DNA from: Pleomorphomonas sp. NRK KF1
GTDB lineage: Bacteria; Pseudomonadota; Alphaproteobacteria; Rhizobiales; Pleomorphomonadaceae
Assembly: GCF_023721755.1 (NCBI RefSeq)
Contig: NZ_JAMDLH010000006.1
Location: forward strand, 271,473-335,472
DNA length: 64,000 bases
Reading direction: 5' to 3'
The notes beneath the pieces were generated by a model. The model was not told where the DNA came from, ran no database searches, and saw only the letters and a program-made list of their open reading frames with translations. The position numbers and the translations under genes were made by a program. Below are positions 18,648-27,017 of the stretch, piece by piece (the stretch's first letter is position 1; each line of letters begins with the position of its first letter).

Positions 18648-19766
18648 ATGACCCGTTCCCTCCCGCCGATCGAGCGCGCCGAGTTGAGACTCGTCCGGCT
18701 GCCGCTGATCAATCCCTTCACCATTTCGACCGGGACCATGACGGAGCGCGTCTTTCCATTGGTGACGCTGTTCGCCGGCGGGCTTGAGGGCTATGCCGAA
18801 GGCGTCATGGACCCTCTACCCGATTTTCTCGAGGAGACGATCGCCGGCGCCATGGATCTGATCGGTGAGACCGTCCTGCCGTCGATGGTAGGGCGACCGT
18901 TTGAAAGTCCGGCGGCCGTCGAGAGGCTGCTCTCGCCCTGGCGCGGCAACCGCATGGCGCTTGCCACTGTCGAAATGGCTTTCTGGGACCTGTGGGCCAA
19001 GTGGCTCGGCCTTCCCCTCAAGACCCTGATCGGCGGTTCGGGCGATGCGGTCGACGTTGGCGTTTCGCTCGGCATCGGCCCGGTGGATGGCACGCTGGCG
19101 CGCGTCGAAAGCCATGTGGCGCAGGGTTACAAGCGCATCAAGCTGAAGATCATGCCGGGTCACGACATCGAGCTTCTGGAGGCTGTGCGGCAAGCCTTTC
19201 CGAACATCAGGCTGTCGGTCGATGCCAACAGTGCCTATCGTCTTTCCGACTGGGCCGTTCTCGGCCGGCTCGACGATTTCCGGCTCGAGTATATCGAACA
19301 ACCGCTCGCCCACGACGACATCGCCGATCACGCGACGCTTCAAGGCCGGCTCAGGACACCCCTCTGCCTTGACGAGAGCATCCGGAGCGCCGGCCATGCC
19401 CGGCGGGCGCTTCAGGCCGATGCCACCCGCGTCATCAACATCAAGGTCGGTCGCGTCGGCGGCATCGCGGAGGCGATCCGTATCCACGACATCGCCGCCG
19501 CTTTCGATGTCCCCGTCTGGTGTGGCGGCATGCTGGAATCGGGCATCGGGCGCGCGCACAACATCCATCTCTCGACGCTGCCGAACTTCAGAAAGCCCGG
19601 CGACACGTCGTCGGCGAGCCGGTACTTCCATCGCGACATCATCGTCGAGAAACTGGAGACCAAGGACGGTCGCATGCCGGTGCCGGAGGGGCCGGGCATC
19701 GGCGTTCACCTCGATCGCGACGTTCTGGACGATGTCACCCGGTCGGTTCGGAGCTTTTCGGCATGA
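18648..19766 (+). CDS. Enolase-superfamily enzyme, N-succinylamino acid racemase / o-succinylbenzoate synthase (NSAR/OSBS) type
   Basis: A 372-residue member of the muconate-lactonizing subgroup. The catalytic pair of lysines is visible (KLKIMPG and NIKVGRVGG), with metal ligands in VDANSAY, EYIEQPL and CLDES, and the GGMLESGIGRA motif typical of the NSAR/OSBS family. No menaquinone genes are nearby, so the racemase function is preferred. The start at 18648 has the RBS CGGAGG at 18635-18640. It overlaps the GNAT gene by 4 bases (ATGA), a pairing known in D-amino-acid-to-L-amino-acid conversion by succinylation, racemisation and desuccinylation. The desuccinylase is not in the window. Confidence 0.85.
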   Translation: MTRSLPPIERAELRLVRLPLINPFTISTGTMTERVFPLVTLFAGGLEGYAEGVMDPLPDFLEETIAGAMDLIGETVLPSMVGRPFESPAAVERLLSPWRGNRMALATVEMAFWDLWAKWLGLPLKTLIGGSGDAVDVGVSLGIGPVDGTLARVESHVAQGYKRIKLKIMPGHDIELLEAVRQAFPNIRLSVDANSAYRLSDWAVLGRLDDFRLEYIEQPLAHDDIADHATLQGRLRTPLCLDESIRSAGHARRALQADATRVINIKVGRVGGIAEAIRIHDIAAAFDVPVWCGGMLESGIGRAHNIHLSTLPNFRKPGDTSSASRYFHRDIIVEKLETKDGRMPVPEGPGIGVHLDRDVLDDVTRSVRSFSA

Positions 19767-20512
19767 GCGTCGGTGACACGCAGCCGGTCATTCGCGATCT
19801 CCAGGGCATGACCGAGTTCCTTGCTGCCGAGGAGCTGCAACGCGACGTCTGGGGTCCGGACGACAAGACCGATCCCGGCGACCTGATGATGGTGATCCAG
19901 GCGGAGGGCGGACTTGCCGCTGGCGCCTTTCTCGGGGATCGCCTGATCGGCTACGTTTTCGCCTTTCCAACGGCCACGCCCGGCGTTCAGCATTCGCACC
20001 GCCTTGCCGTGCGCGCGGAGGCGCGCGGGCTCGGACTTGGACTGAAGCTGAAGCTCTATCAGGCCGACTGGTGCCTTCGGCGCGGCATTCGGCACGTGCG
20101 GTGGACCTACGATCCCCTGCGCCTTCCCAACGCCGCGCTCAACATCGGCCGCCTCGGAGCCACGGCCGCCATCTACCATCGCGACTACTATGGCGAGATG
20201 GGGGGCATCAACGCCGGCACCGCATCCGATCGTCTTCTTGCCGACTGGCGTCTCGATGGCGAGCGTTACGCGCGCTGCCGGGCCGGGGCCTCCATGCTGA
20301 CGGCAGCCGAGGCCGCCGCCGCTCACCGCATCATTCTGCCTGCGGACTTCGCGGGCTTGCTCAAGACCGATCCCGGTACGGCAGGCGCCGAGCGCCTTCG
20401 GGTACGGGAGGAGATCGAGGCGGCTTTTTCAGCTGGCCTCGTCATCGTCGGCGTTGACACGAGGGAACCGGCCTATCTCCTGGTACGTTCACCCACCGAT
20501 GGGGCGGCGTGA
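19763..20512 (+). CDS. GNAT-fold acyltransferase, putative D-amino acid N-succinyltransferase
   Basis: A 249-residue protein whose N-terminal half is a GNAT domain: the acetyl-CoA-type binding loop appears as RAEARGLGLGLKLKLYQ, and the following RHVRWTYDPLRLPNAALNIGRLG segment is characteristic of the COG3375 group. That group is found beside NSAR enzymes, where a member was shown to succinylate D-amino acids. It is translationally coupled to the racemase-like gene. The C-terminal 90 residues are poorly characterised. Substrate specificity is inferred from the neighbour only. Confidence 0.82.
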   Translation: MSVGDTQPVIRDLQGMTEFLAAEELQRDVWGPDDKTDPGDLMMVIQAEGGLAAGAFLGDRLIGYVFAFPTATPGVQHSHRLAVRAEARGLGLGLKLKLYQADWCLRRGIRHVRWTYDPLRLPNAALNIGRLGATAAIYHRDYYGEMGGINAGTASDRLLADWRLDGERYARCRAGASMLTAAEAAAAHRIILPADFAGLLKTDPGTAGAERLRVREEIEAAFSAGLVIVGVDTREPAYLLVRSPTDGAA

Positions 20513-20638
20513 GAGGAAACGAGCGAGCATTGCCTACGGCGATCCGCTAGACTACATAGATCCTGTACGCGGTTTTTTCTTTCTTTCGATAGATTCCAAC
20601 AACTTCCCTGATTGTCGTCCTCCAGATTGTGAGAAGCC

Positions 20639-22045
20639 ATGTCCGTCAGTTTTGGAACGTCGGGCCTCCGAGGCCCCGCCATCGATTTCACCGGCCCCAC
20701 GACAGCTGCTTACGTCCGCGCCTTTTTGGAAGTCATTTGCTCCGGCTTGTCGTCGCGAACGGTTTACCTCGGCGCTGATCTGAGGGCGTCGAGCCCGGAG
20801 ATCGCAGGATTTGCCGCGGCAGCCATCTCCGCCGCCGGCCGGACACCCGTTTATGCCGGCAACGTGCCGACCCCCGCGCTGGCAGCCTACGCCCTGGCAC
20901 GCCAGTCCCCGGCGGTGATGGTCACCGGCAGCCACATTCCCGAAGACTACAACGGCATCAAGTTCTATCGCCCCGACGGCGAGTTCCTGAAAGAGGACGA
21001 GGCGCCTGTGCGCAATCGGGCGGAGGTTCTGCTTGGGGAGGGGCTTTCGGCGGGTACGGGCGATTTGCCACCGGTCGATCCGGCTATCGCCGAGGCTTAT
21101 GTCTCGCGCTACATCGACGCGTTTTCTGGCCAGCCGCTCAAGGGCTTGCGGATTGGTCTCGATCTTCATTCCGCCGTCGGCCGCGACCTGACGGCCCGCA
21201 TTGTCGAAGGCCTCGGCGCAGAGGTCTTCTCGTATCGTCGTTCCGACCACTTCATTGCCGTGGATACCGAGGCGCTTGATCCGGCCGATCTCGCGCGTGC
21301 CAAGGACCAGATCGCTGCCCATCGACTTGATGCCGTGGTGTCCACCGACGGCGATGGCGACCGGCCGCTCGTGATCGACGAGGCCGGTCGGCAGGTGAAC
21401 GGCGACGTGCTCGGCATTCTCACCGCCCGCCGGCTCGGTGCAAAGACGGTGGTGACGCCGATCTCCTCGACATCGGCCATCGAGATGACCGGCTGGTTCG
21501 ACACGGTGGTTCGCACCCGCATTGGCTCGCCCTATGTGGTGGCCGGCATGGCCGCCGCGACGGCAGCGCCGGTGGTCGGCTTCGAGGCCAATGGTGGTTT
21601 CCTGACGGAAAGCGATATCGCGCTGTCCGGCGGCTCGCTTTCGCGCCTGCCGACGCGCGATGCCATTTTGCCGATGGTCGCAGCTCTGGTCGCCGCCGCC
21701 GAAGCGAAGAGGCCTTTGTCGGCGCTGGTGGCCGACTTGCCGCCGCGCGTCATGAAGGCTGACCGGCTGAAGAAGATCGCGCCGGCCGACGGGGCAAAGC
21801 TTATTTCCGCGCTCGACGCTTCGCGCGAGGCACGCGTTGCACTCGATCCTCGTCTCGCCGCGCCGGTGGCGGTGGATCACACCGATGGCCTCCGCTTTGT
21901 CCTTCAGAACGGGGATATCGTCCATTTCCGTCAGTCGGGTAATGCGCCGGAGCTGCGCTGCTACGTCGAGACCGACAGCGTCGAGGCGACAGATGCCCTG
22001 CTCGGCGACATGTTGGCCGCCCTCAATCGTCATTTCGCAGCCTGA
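20639..22045 (+). CDS. manB: Phosphomannomutase / phosphoglucomutase family enzyme
   Basis: A 468-residue alpha-D-phosphohexomutase. The phosphoserine loop is TGSHIPEDYNG (about residue 100), the Mg2+ loop is STDGDGDRP, the sugar-binding loop is GFEANGG and the C-terminal phosphate-binding loop is RQSGNAPELR. TGSHIP replaces the more usual TASHNP, as in some ManB-like proteins. It converts mannose-6-phosphate to mannose-1-phosphate, and the next gene uses that product, so the pair makes GDP-mannose. The 126 bases upstream contain a T-rich stretch but no firm promoter. Confidence 0.88.
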   Translation: MSVSFGTSGLRGPAIDFTGPTTAAYVRAFLEVICSGLSSRTVYLGADLRASSPEIAGFAAAAISAAGRTPVYAGNVPTPALAAYALARQSPAVMVTGSHIPEDYNGIKFYRPDGEFLKEDEAPVRNRAEVLLGEGLSAGTGDLPPVDPAIAEAYVSRYIDAFSGQPLKGLRIGLDLHSAVGRDLTARIVEGLGAEVFSYRRSDHFIAVDTEALDPADLARAKDQIAAHRLDAVVSTDGDGDRPLVIDEAGRQVNGDVLGILTARRLGAKTVVTPISSTSAIEMTGWFDTVVRTRIGSPYVVAGMAAATAAPVVGFEANGGFLTESDIALSGGSLSRLPTRDAILPMVAALVAAAEAKRPLSALVADLPPRVMKADRLKKIAPADGAKLISALDASREARVALDPRLAAPVAVDHTDGLRFVLQNGDIVHFRQSGNAPELRCYVETDSVEATDALLGDMLAALNRHFAA

Positions 22046-22051
22046 GAGGCC

Positions 22052-23485
22052 ATGATGTCGCAAGGATCCCCCAAGGTCGTTCCTGTCATCCTGGCCGGCG
22101 GTTCCGGTACCCGCCTGTGGCCGGCATCGCGCGACGCTTTCCCCAAGCAGTTCCAGCCGCTGACCGGCGACCTCTCGACCTATCAGGAAACGCTGAGGCG
22201 CGTTGCCGATCCCACGCTGTTCGATGATCCGGTGGTGATCACTTCGGACGCGTTTCGCTTCTTCGCCCGTCGGCAGGCGGCCGACGTCGGCGTCAACGCC
22301 ACGGTGGTACTGGAACCGGCGCGCCGCGATAGCGCGGCCGCCGTCGCAGCAGCTGCCGCCTATGTCGAGAAAACTCGCCCGGGCAGCGCGGTGCTGGCGC
22401 TTGCCGCCGACCATGTGGTGCTCGACGACGACGTGTTTCGCGACGCGGTCCGACTGGGTCTCAAGGCGGCGGAGGGCGGCAAGATCGTGGTGTTCGGCCT
22501 CGTTCCGACCGAACCGAAGACCGCCTACGGCTATATTCGCCCGGGCAAGGCGCTCGATGACAACGACGACCTTTGCCTCGTCGATGCCTTCGTCGAAAAG
22601 CCGAACGCGGAGACGGCGCTCGACTATCTCCGGCAGGGCTACCTCTGGAACTCTGGCAACTTCCTGTTCAAGGCGAGCCAGATGCTGGCCGAGTTCGGCA
22701 AGTATGCGCCGGACATCGGTGCCGCCGCTTCTGAAGCCGTCGACAAGGCTTCCGAGGATATCGGCTTCGTTCGTCTCGATCCCGAAGCGTTCTCGACCGC
22801 ACGCAAGACGTCCATCGACTATGCGGTGATCGAGAAGACCGATGAGATCGCCGTGGTCAAGGGGCGCTTCCGCTGGTCGGATGTTGGCGCCTGGGATGCC
22901 ATCTGGCAGGTGAGCGAGCACGACGGGGAGGGCAATGCGGTCCATGGGGACGGCGTGATCCTGGCCTCGCGCGACTGCCTCGTTCATAGCCAAGGCATTC
23001 TGACGACCGTAGTCGGCGCCGAAGGTCTGCTCGTCGTGGCCACGCCCGACGCGGTGATGGTGGCGCCGCGCGAGCAGGCGCAGGCCGTCAAGGGATTGGT
23101 CGATGCGCTGAAGGAAGGCGGACGCAACGAGGCGACGCTGCATCGTCGCGACTACCGTCCCTGGGGCTATATCGAAGCGCTGGTGGCGGGGCCGCGTTTT
23201 GCGGTGAAGCACATCGTGGTCGATCCCGGCGGTGTGTTGTCGCTGCAGCGGCATCAGCACCGGGCCGAGCATTGGGTGGTGGTCAACGGTACGGCGACCA
23301 TCGAGATCCAAGGAGAAGAGCCCCGCCTTCTCACCATCAACCAGTCGGCCTACGTGCCGCTCGGTGCCAAACATCGCCTCTCCAACCGGGGCAAGATCCC
23401 GCTGGAGCTGATCGAAGTGCAGTCCGGCGCCTATCTCGGTGAGGACGATATCGAGCGCCTCGAGGACATCTATCGAAGAGGCTGA
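22052..23485 (+). CDS. manC: Mannose-1-phosphate guanylyltransferase / mannose-6-phosphate isomerase (bifunctional)
   Basis: A 477-residue two-domain enzyme. The nucleotidyltransferase domain (about 8-290) opens with ILAGGSGTRLWPASR and PKQF, and includes FVEKPN; the C-terminal cupin (about 360-475) carries the type II isomerase motif with QRHQHRAEHWVVV. It makes GDP-mannose from mannose-1-phosphate and supplies mannose-6-phosphate from fructose-6-phosphate. It follows the mutase gene by 6 bases. GDP-mannose feeds exopolysaccharide, LPS or GDP-fucose synthesis; no glycosyltransferase is nearby. Confidence 0.92.
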   Translation: MMSQGSPKVVPVILAGGSGTRLWPASRDAFPKQFQPLTGDLSTYQETLRRVADPTLFDDPVVITSDAFRFFARRQAADVGVNATVVLEPARRDSAAAVAAAAAYVEKTRPGSAVLALAADHVVLDDDVFRDAVRLGLKAAEGGKIVVFGLVPTEPKTAYGYIRPGKALDDNDDLCLVDAFVEKPNAETALDYLRQGYLWNSGNFLFKASQMLAEFGKYAPDIGAAASEAVDKASEDIGFVRLDPEAFSTARKTSIDYAVIEKTDEIAVVKGRFRWSDVGAWDAIWQVSEHDGEGNAVHGDGVILASRDCLVHSQGILTTVVGAEGLLVVATPDAVMVAPREQAQAVKGLVDALKEGGRNEATLHRRDYRPWGYIEALVAGPRFAVKHIVVDPGGVLSLQRHQHRAEHWVVVNGTATIEIQGEEPRLLTINQSAYVPLGAKHRLSNRGKIPLELIEVQSGAYLGEDDIERLEDIYRRG

Positions 23486-23519
23486 AAAAGCCGATTGGCG
23501 ACCAGGTGTGTTTCAGATC

Positions 23520-23564
23520 ACGGGCAAGCGGACACGTTTCGGTTCGCTTGCCCGTTGTCTTTTC
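23520..23564 (+). terminator. Intrinsic terminator after manC
   Basis: ACGGGCAAGCG (23520-23530) pairs with CGCTTGCCCGT (23545-23555), giving an 11-bp stem, followed by TGTCTTTTC. It lies between the convergent manC and UDP-sugar epimerase genes and has a U tract only in the manC direction. Confidence 0.85.
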
Positions 23565-24570
23565 AGCCCTTCCAGATCCTGTACCATTCGACGAAGCTCT
23601 TGACGCCGGTCGGCACGTCGGTCTGCGGCACGTAGCCGGTGAGGGCTTTCAGAAGATCCGGCGCAGCGTAGGTCTGCGGCACATCGCCCTTCTGCATGGG
23701 CAGCAGGTTGCGGACGGCCGGCTTGCCGAGCGCCTGTTCGATGGCGGCGATGAAGTCGAGAAGGCCGACCGGCTGGCCGCCGCCGATGTTGACGATGCGG
23801 AATGACGCCTGGCGGGATAGTGTGTCGATGATGCCCTCAGCCGTGACGCGGTTGTCCTCGCTCGGGGCAACCGGCACCAGGCGGATGATCGCCTCGACGA
23901 GATCTTCGACATAGGTGAAGTCGCGCCGCATCTTGCCTTCGCCGTAGACGTCGATCGCCTCACCCTTCTCGATGGCGTCGACGAACTTGAACAGCGCCAT
24001 GTCCGGCCGCCCCCAGGGGCCGTATACGGTGAAGAAGCGGAAGGCGGTGGTCGGGATCTTCCAGAGGTGGGCGTAGGAGTGCGCCATCGCCTCCATCGCC
24101 TTCTTGGTTGCCGCATAGAGCGTCAGCGGCTCGTCGGTCTTGTCGCTCTCGGCGAAGGGGACCTTGTCGTTGGCCCCATAGACCGACGACGTCGAGGCGA
24201 GCATCAGGTGCTTGACCTCGCATTGCCTGGCGAGTTCCAGCACGTTCCAGCTGCCGGTGAGGTTGGCGTCGACATAAGCCTTGGGGTTCTCGAGGCTGTA
24301 GCGGACGCCGGCCTGGGCGGCGAGATGGATGATCACCTCGGGCTCGGCGAGCTCGGCCGCCTGCTGCAGCGCAACGGCATCCTCAAGTTGGCCGATCACC
24401 GCACGGAAGCCGTTCGACCGCTCCAGGAGGGCATGCCGCGCTTCCTTGAGGCGGACGTCGTAATACTGGGTCATGCCGTCGAAGCCGGTGACGAAGTGAC
24501 CGGCGTCGAGCAGGCGCTTGGCAAGGTGGAAGCCGATGAAGCCGGCGGTGCCGGTGATCAGGAAGCGCAT
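23563..24570 (-). CDS. UDP-glucuronate 4-epimerase-like NAD-dependent epimerase
   Basis: A 335-residue short-chain dehydrogenase/reductase of the extended class with the NAD-binding motif [12 protein letters not shown] at the N terminus, the catalytic serine in ASTSSVYG and the YxxxK motif in LYAATKKA. The [16 protein letters not shown] and FTYVEDLV segments are typical of UDP-glucuronate 4-epimerases (CapI/LspL type), giving UDP-galacturonate. The ATG at 24570 overlaps the stop of UDP-glucose dehydrogenase by one base (TAATG), and that enzyme makes its substrate. Confidence 0.9.
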   Translation of the reverse strand: MRFLITGTAGFIGFHLAKRLLDAGHFVTGFDGMTQYYDVRLKEARHALLERSNGFRAVIGQLEDAVALQQAAELAEPEVIIHLAAQAGVRYSLENPKAYVDANLTGSWNVLELARQCEVKHLMLASTSSVYGANDKVPFAESDKTDEPLTLYAATKKAMEAMAHSYAHLWKIPTTAFRFFTVYGPWGRPDMALFKFVDAIEKGEAIDVYGEGKMRRDFTYVEDLVEAIIRLVPVAPSEDNRVTAEGIIDTLSRQASFRIVNIGGGQPVGLLDFIAAIEQALGKPAVRNLLPMQKGDVPQTYAAPDLLKALTGYVPQTDVPTGVKSFVEWYRIWKG

Positions 24571-25910
24571 TATTCGGCCGCCTTGGCTGCGGCGTCGGCA
24601 AGCCCGGCGCCTCGTCCTACGCTCACGTAGCTGAAGCCGTGCTTCTCGATCTCTTCGGGGCGATAGATGTTCCTGAGGTCGACCAGCACCGGCGCCTTCA
24701 TCAGCCCCTTGAGGCGGGGGAAGTCGAGGGCGCGGAACTCGTTCCACTCGGTGACGATGCAGAGCGCATCCGCCCCCTCGGCCGCTTCGTAGGCGCTGCC
24801 GACATAGGCGATGCCGTCGATCAGCTTCCTGGCGTTGTCCATGCCCTCGGGATCGAAGCCGCGCACCTTGGCACCGGCATCCTGCAAGGCCTGGATGATG
24901 GAGATGGCCGGGCTGTCGCGCATGTCGTCGGTCATCGGCTTGAAGGTCAGGCCGAGCACGGCCACCGTCTTGCCGCGCACGTCGCCACCCACCGCCTGGA
25001 CTACCTTGCGCGCCATGGCCCGCTTGCGCGTGTCGTTCACCGCCACGGTGGTCTCGATGAGACGGATCGGGCTGTCATAATCCTGGGCGGTCTTGACCAG
25101 CGCCAGCGTATCCTTGGGGAAGCAGGAGCCACCATAGCCGGGACCGGCATGCAGGAACTTCGCTCCGATGCGACCGTCGAGGCCGATGCCGCGCGCCACC
25201 TGCTGCACGTCGGCGCCCACCTTCTCGCAGAGATCGGCGATCTCGTTGATGAAGGTGATCTTCATGGCGAGAAACGCGTTGCCGGCATACTTGATCAGTT
25301 CTGAGGTGCGGCGCTTGGTGAACAGCAGCGGCGCCTGGTTGAGATAGAGCGGCCGGTAGACCTCGGTCATCACTTCCTTGGCCCGCTCGTCCTCGTAGCC
25401 GATGACGATGCGGTCTGGCCGCTTGAAGTCGTCGATGGCGGCGCCTTCGCGCAGGAATTCGGGGTTGGAGACGACGGCGACGTCAGCGGCCGGGTTGGTC
25501 TCGCGAATGATGCGCTCGACCTCGTCACCGGTACCGACCGGCACGGTCGATTTGGTGACCACCACCGTGAAGCCCTTGACCGCCGCGGCGATCTCGCGGG
25601 CCGCTGCATAGACATAGGAGAGATCGGCATGGCCGTCGCCGCGCCTGGACGGCGTGCCGACGGCGATGAACACCACGTCGGCCTCGGCCACCGGGCCGGC
25701 GAGATCGGTCGAGAAGGTCAGCCGGCCCGCCTTGACGTTGGCGGCGACCAGTGCATCCAGCCCCGGCTCGTAGATGGGGATCTCGCCACGCTCCAGCGCC
25801 TCGATCTTCTCCACCGCCTTGTCCATGCAGACCACGTCATGGCCGAAATCGGCAAAGCACGTTCCCGATACAAGGCCGACGTAGCCAGAACCAATCATCA
25901 CGATCTTCAC
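24570..25910 (-). CDS. ugd: UDP-glucose 6-dehydrogenase
   Basis: A 446-residue NAD-dependent enzyme oxidising UDP-glucose to UDP-glucuronate. The N-terminal dinucleotide-binding motif is [18 protein letters not shown] and the catalytic cysteine is in [13 protein letters not shown]; the C-terminal UDP-binding domain includes [15 protein letters not shown]. Length is normal. It is the first gene of a two-gene minus-strand operon with the 4-epimerase. The upstream region holds a 12-bp inverted repeat. Confidence 0.94.
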   Translation of the reverse strand: MKIVMIGSGYVGLVSGTCFADFGHDVVCMDKAVEKIEALERGEIPIYEPGLDALVAANVKAGRLTFSTDLAGPVAEADVVFIAVGTPSRRGDGHADLSYVYAAAREIAAAVKGFTVVVTKSTVPVGTGDEVERIIRETNPAADVAVVSNPEFLREGAAIDDFKRPDRIVIGYEDERAKEVMTEVYRPLYLNQAPLLFTKRRTSELIKYAGNAFLAMKITFINEIADLCEKVGADVQQVARGIGLDGRIGAKFLHAGPGYGGSCFPKDTLALVKTAQDYDSPIRLIETTVAVNDTRKRAMARKVVQAVGGDVRGKTVAVLGLTFKPMTDDMRDSPAISIIQALQDAGAKVRGFDPEGMDNARKLIDGIAYVGSAYEAAEGADALCIVTEWNEFRALDFPRLKGLMKAPVLVDLRNIYRPEEIEKHGFSYVSVGRGAGLADAAAKAAE

Positions 25911-25952
25911 GGCAAGCTCTCCTGAAACGGCGCGTCGTCTGGCCTTCAGTTC

Positions 25953-25993
25953 GGCGCCGAAGTGGCTCGGTTTCTACTCTACTTCGGCGCCGT
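25953..25993. repeat. 12-bp inverted repeat between ugd and the TetR gene
   Basis: CGGCGCCGAAGT (25953-25964) is repeated inverted as ACTTCGGCGCCG (25982-25993) with a 17-base spacer. Each arm also contains the self-complementary octamer CGGCGCCG. It lies 43 bases upstream of the ugd ATG, where a regulator or attenuating hairpin could act. Confidence 0.6.
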
Positions 25994-26106
25994 CATTTCA
26001 CGACGGACCGTCATTGTCGAGTGGCTTTGGGCAATGTCGCTCTGTCGCTGTGTGGCTTGACTAAACGCCGATGGTCGATGCGCACCGAAAGCTGTAGACA
26101 ACGCTT

Positions 26107-26715
26107 ATGGCAAGACGGTCCTGGCATAAGAGCGCCGATACGCGCACGGAAATTCTCAACGAGGCGGAGCGCCAACTGCAGGCGGTCGGCTATGCCGCCG
26201 TGACGATCGGATCGATCGCCAAGGCGCTTGGCATGTCGCCGGCCAACGTCTTCAAGAATTTCGGCAACAAGGCGGGACTGATCGATGCGGTGGCGCTCCG
26301 CTGGGTTATGGAAATAGATGCCGCCATCGAGACCACGGCCGACATACCGTCGGCGTCGCGGAGGCTCCGAGTTATGGCGCATCTCATCCTTGAGACCCAT
26401 CTGGCTCGCGGCGAGATGCCGGCGCGTCTCGCCATCATGATCGGGTTCGATTCCGTTCCGCCTCCGAGCGCACTCGCTTTCTTCCATCGTTTGCTGCAAC
26501 GGCTGGAGAAATTGATCGACGAGGGCGTCGCCGCCGGCGAGTTTGCGCCTTGCGATGGTCCTGTCACCGCTGCCGCCGTTTGCGATTGTCTGATCACCAT
26601 TCTCGATCCGGCCGCCGTGCTGCGCGGTCGCAGCATTTTCACGATCGAGGAGATGACGAGAAAGTGTGATCACCTGATCGATTTCGTGATCCGGGGGCTC
26701 AGCCATCGCGCTTGA
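26107..26715 (+). CDS. TetR-family transcriptional regulator
   Basis: A 202-residue regulator with an N-terminal TetR helix-turn-helix (about 12-60; TIGSIAKALGMSPANVFKNFGNKAGL) and a C-terminal ligand-binding helical domain resembling the TetR_C_7/AefR-like group. It precedes the RND efflux operon by about 300 bases on the same strand, the usual position of a local pump repressor. The ATG at 26107 is chosen because it is preceded by a clear intergenic region. The inducer cannot be predicted. Confidence 0.88.
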   Translation: MARRSWHKSADTRTEILNEAERQLQAVGYAAVTIGSIAKALGMSPANVFKNFGNKAGLIDAVALRWVMEIDAAIETTADIPSASRRLRVMAHLILETHLARGEMPARLAIMIGFDSVPPPSALAFFHRLLQRLEKLIDEGVAAGEFAPCDGPVTAAAVCDCLITILDPAAVLRGRSIFTIEEMTRKCDHLIDFVIRGLSHRA

Positions 26716-27017
26716 AAAGTGACAATCTGCCGAATATGGTACTTTTTGCCGGTTCGCTACAGCCGGCGGGTAAAGTCGGGCACTTTGGATTGTTCACATT
26801 GTCGTTCTGGCCTTGCTCGCGGATTGACTTTGGGGTCTGGCGAACGTCTTCTCCGATTCCGCATGCAATCACGACTTTTGGTCGCCATCGCCGGCTGGTC
26901 GGAGTTTTCCGACCTTGTCATACCAGCGGTCGATCGTGTGGTCGTCTCTTGGTTGTGCTATGACCGTTCGGGGCGCATATCCCGTCGGATGTTTCGTCTT
27001 GTGGGGTGGGGGCGTTT
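26716..27017 (+). promoter_or_regulatory. Intergenic region upstream of the RND efflux operon
   Basis: 302 bases without a convincing gene. It contains scattered short dyads, for example AAAGT-CGGGC-ACTTT around 26773-26787, that could be part of a TetR-type operator, but none is long enough to assign with confidence. Confidence 0.35.

Noticed and set aside
20552..23374. A 940-codon minus-strand open frame opposite the GDP-mannose genes
   Set aside because: High-GC codon bias keeps the antisense frame open; the translation has no recognisable domain, while the plus strand has complete mutase and transferase motifs.
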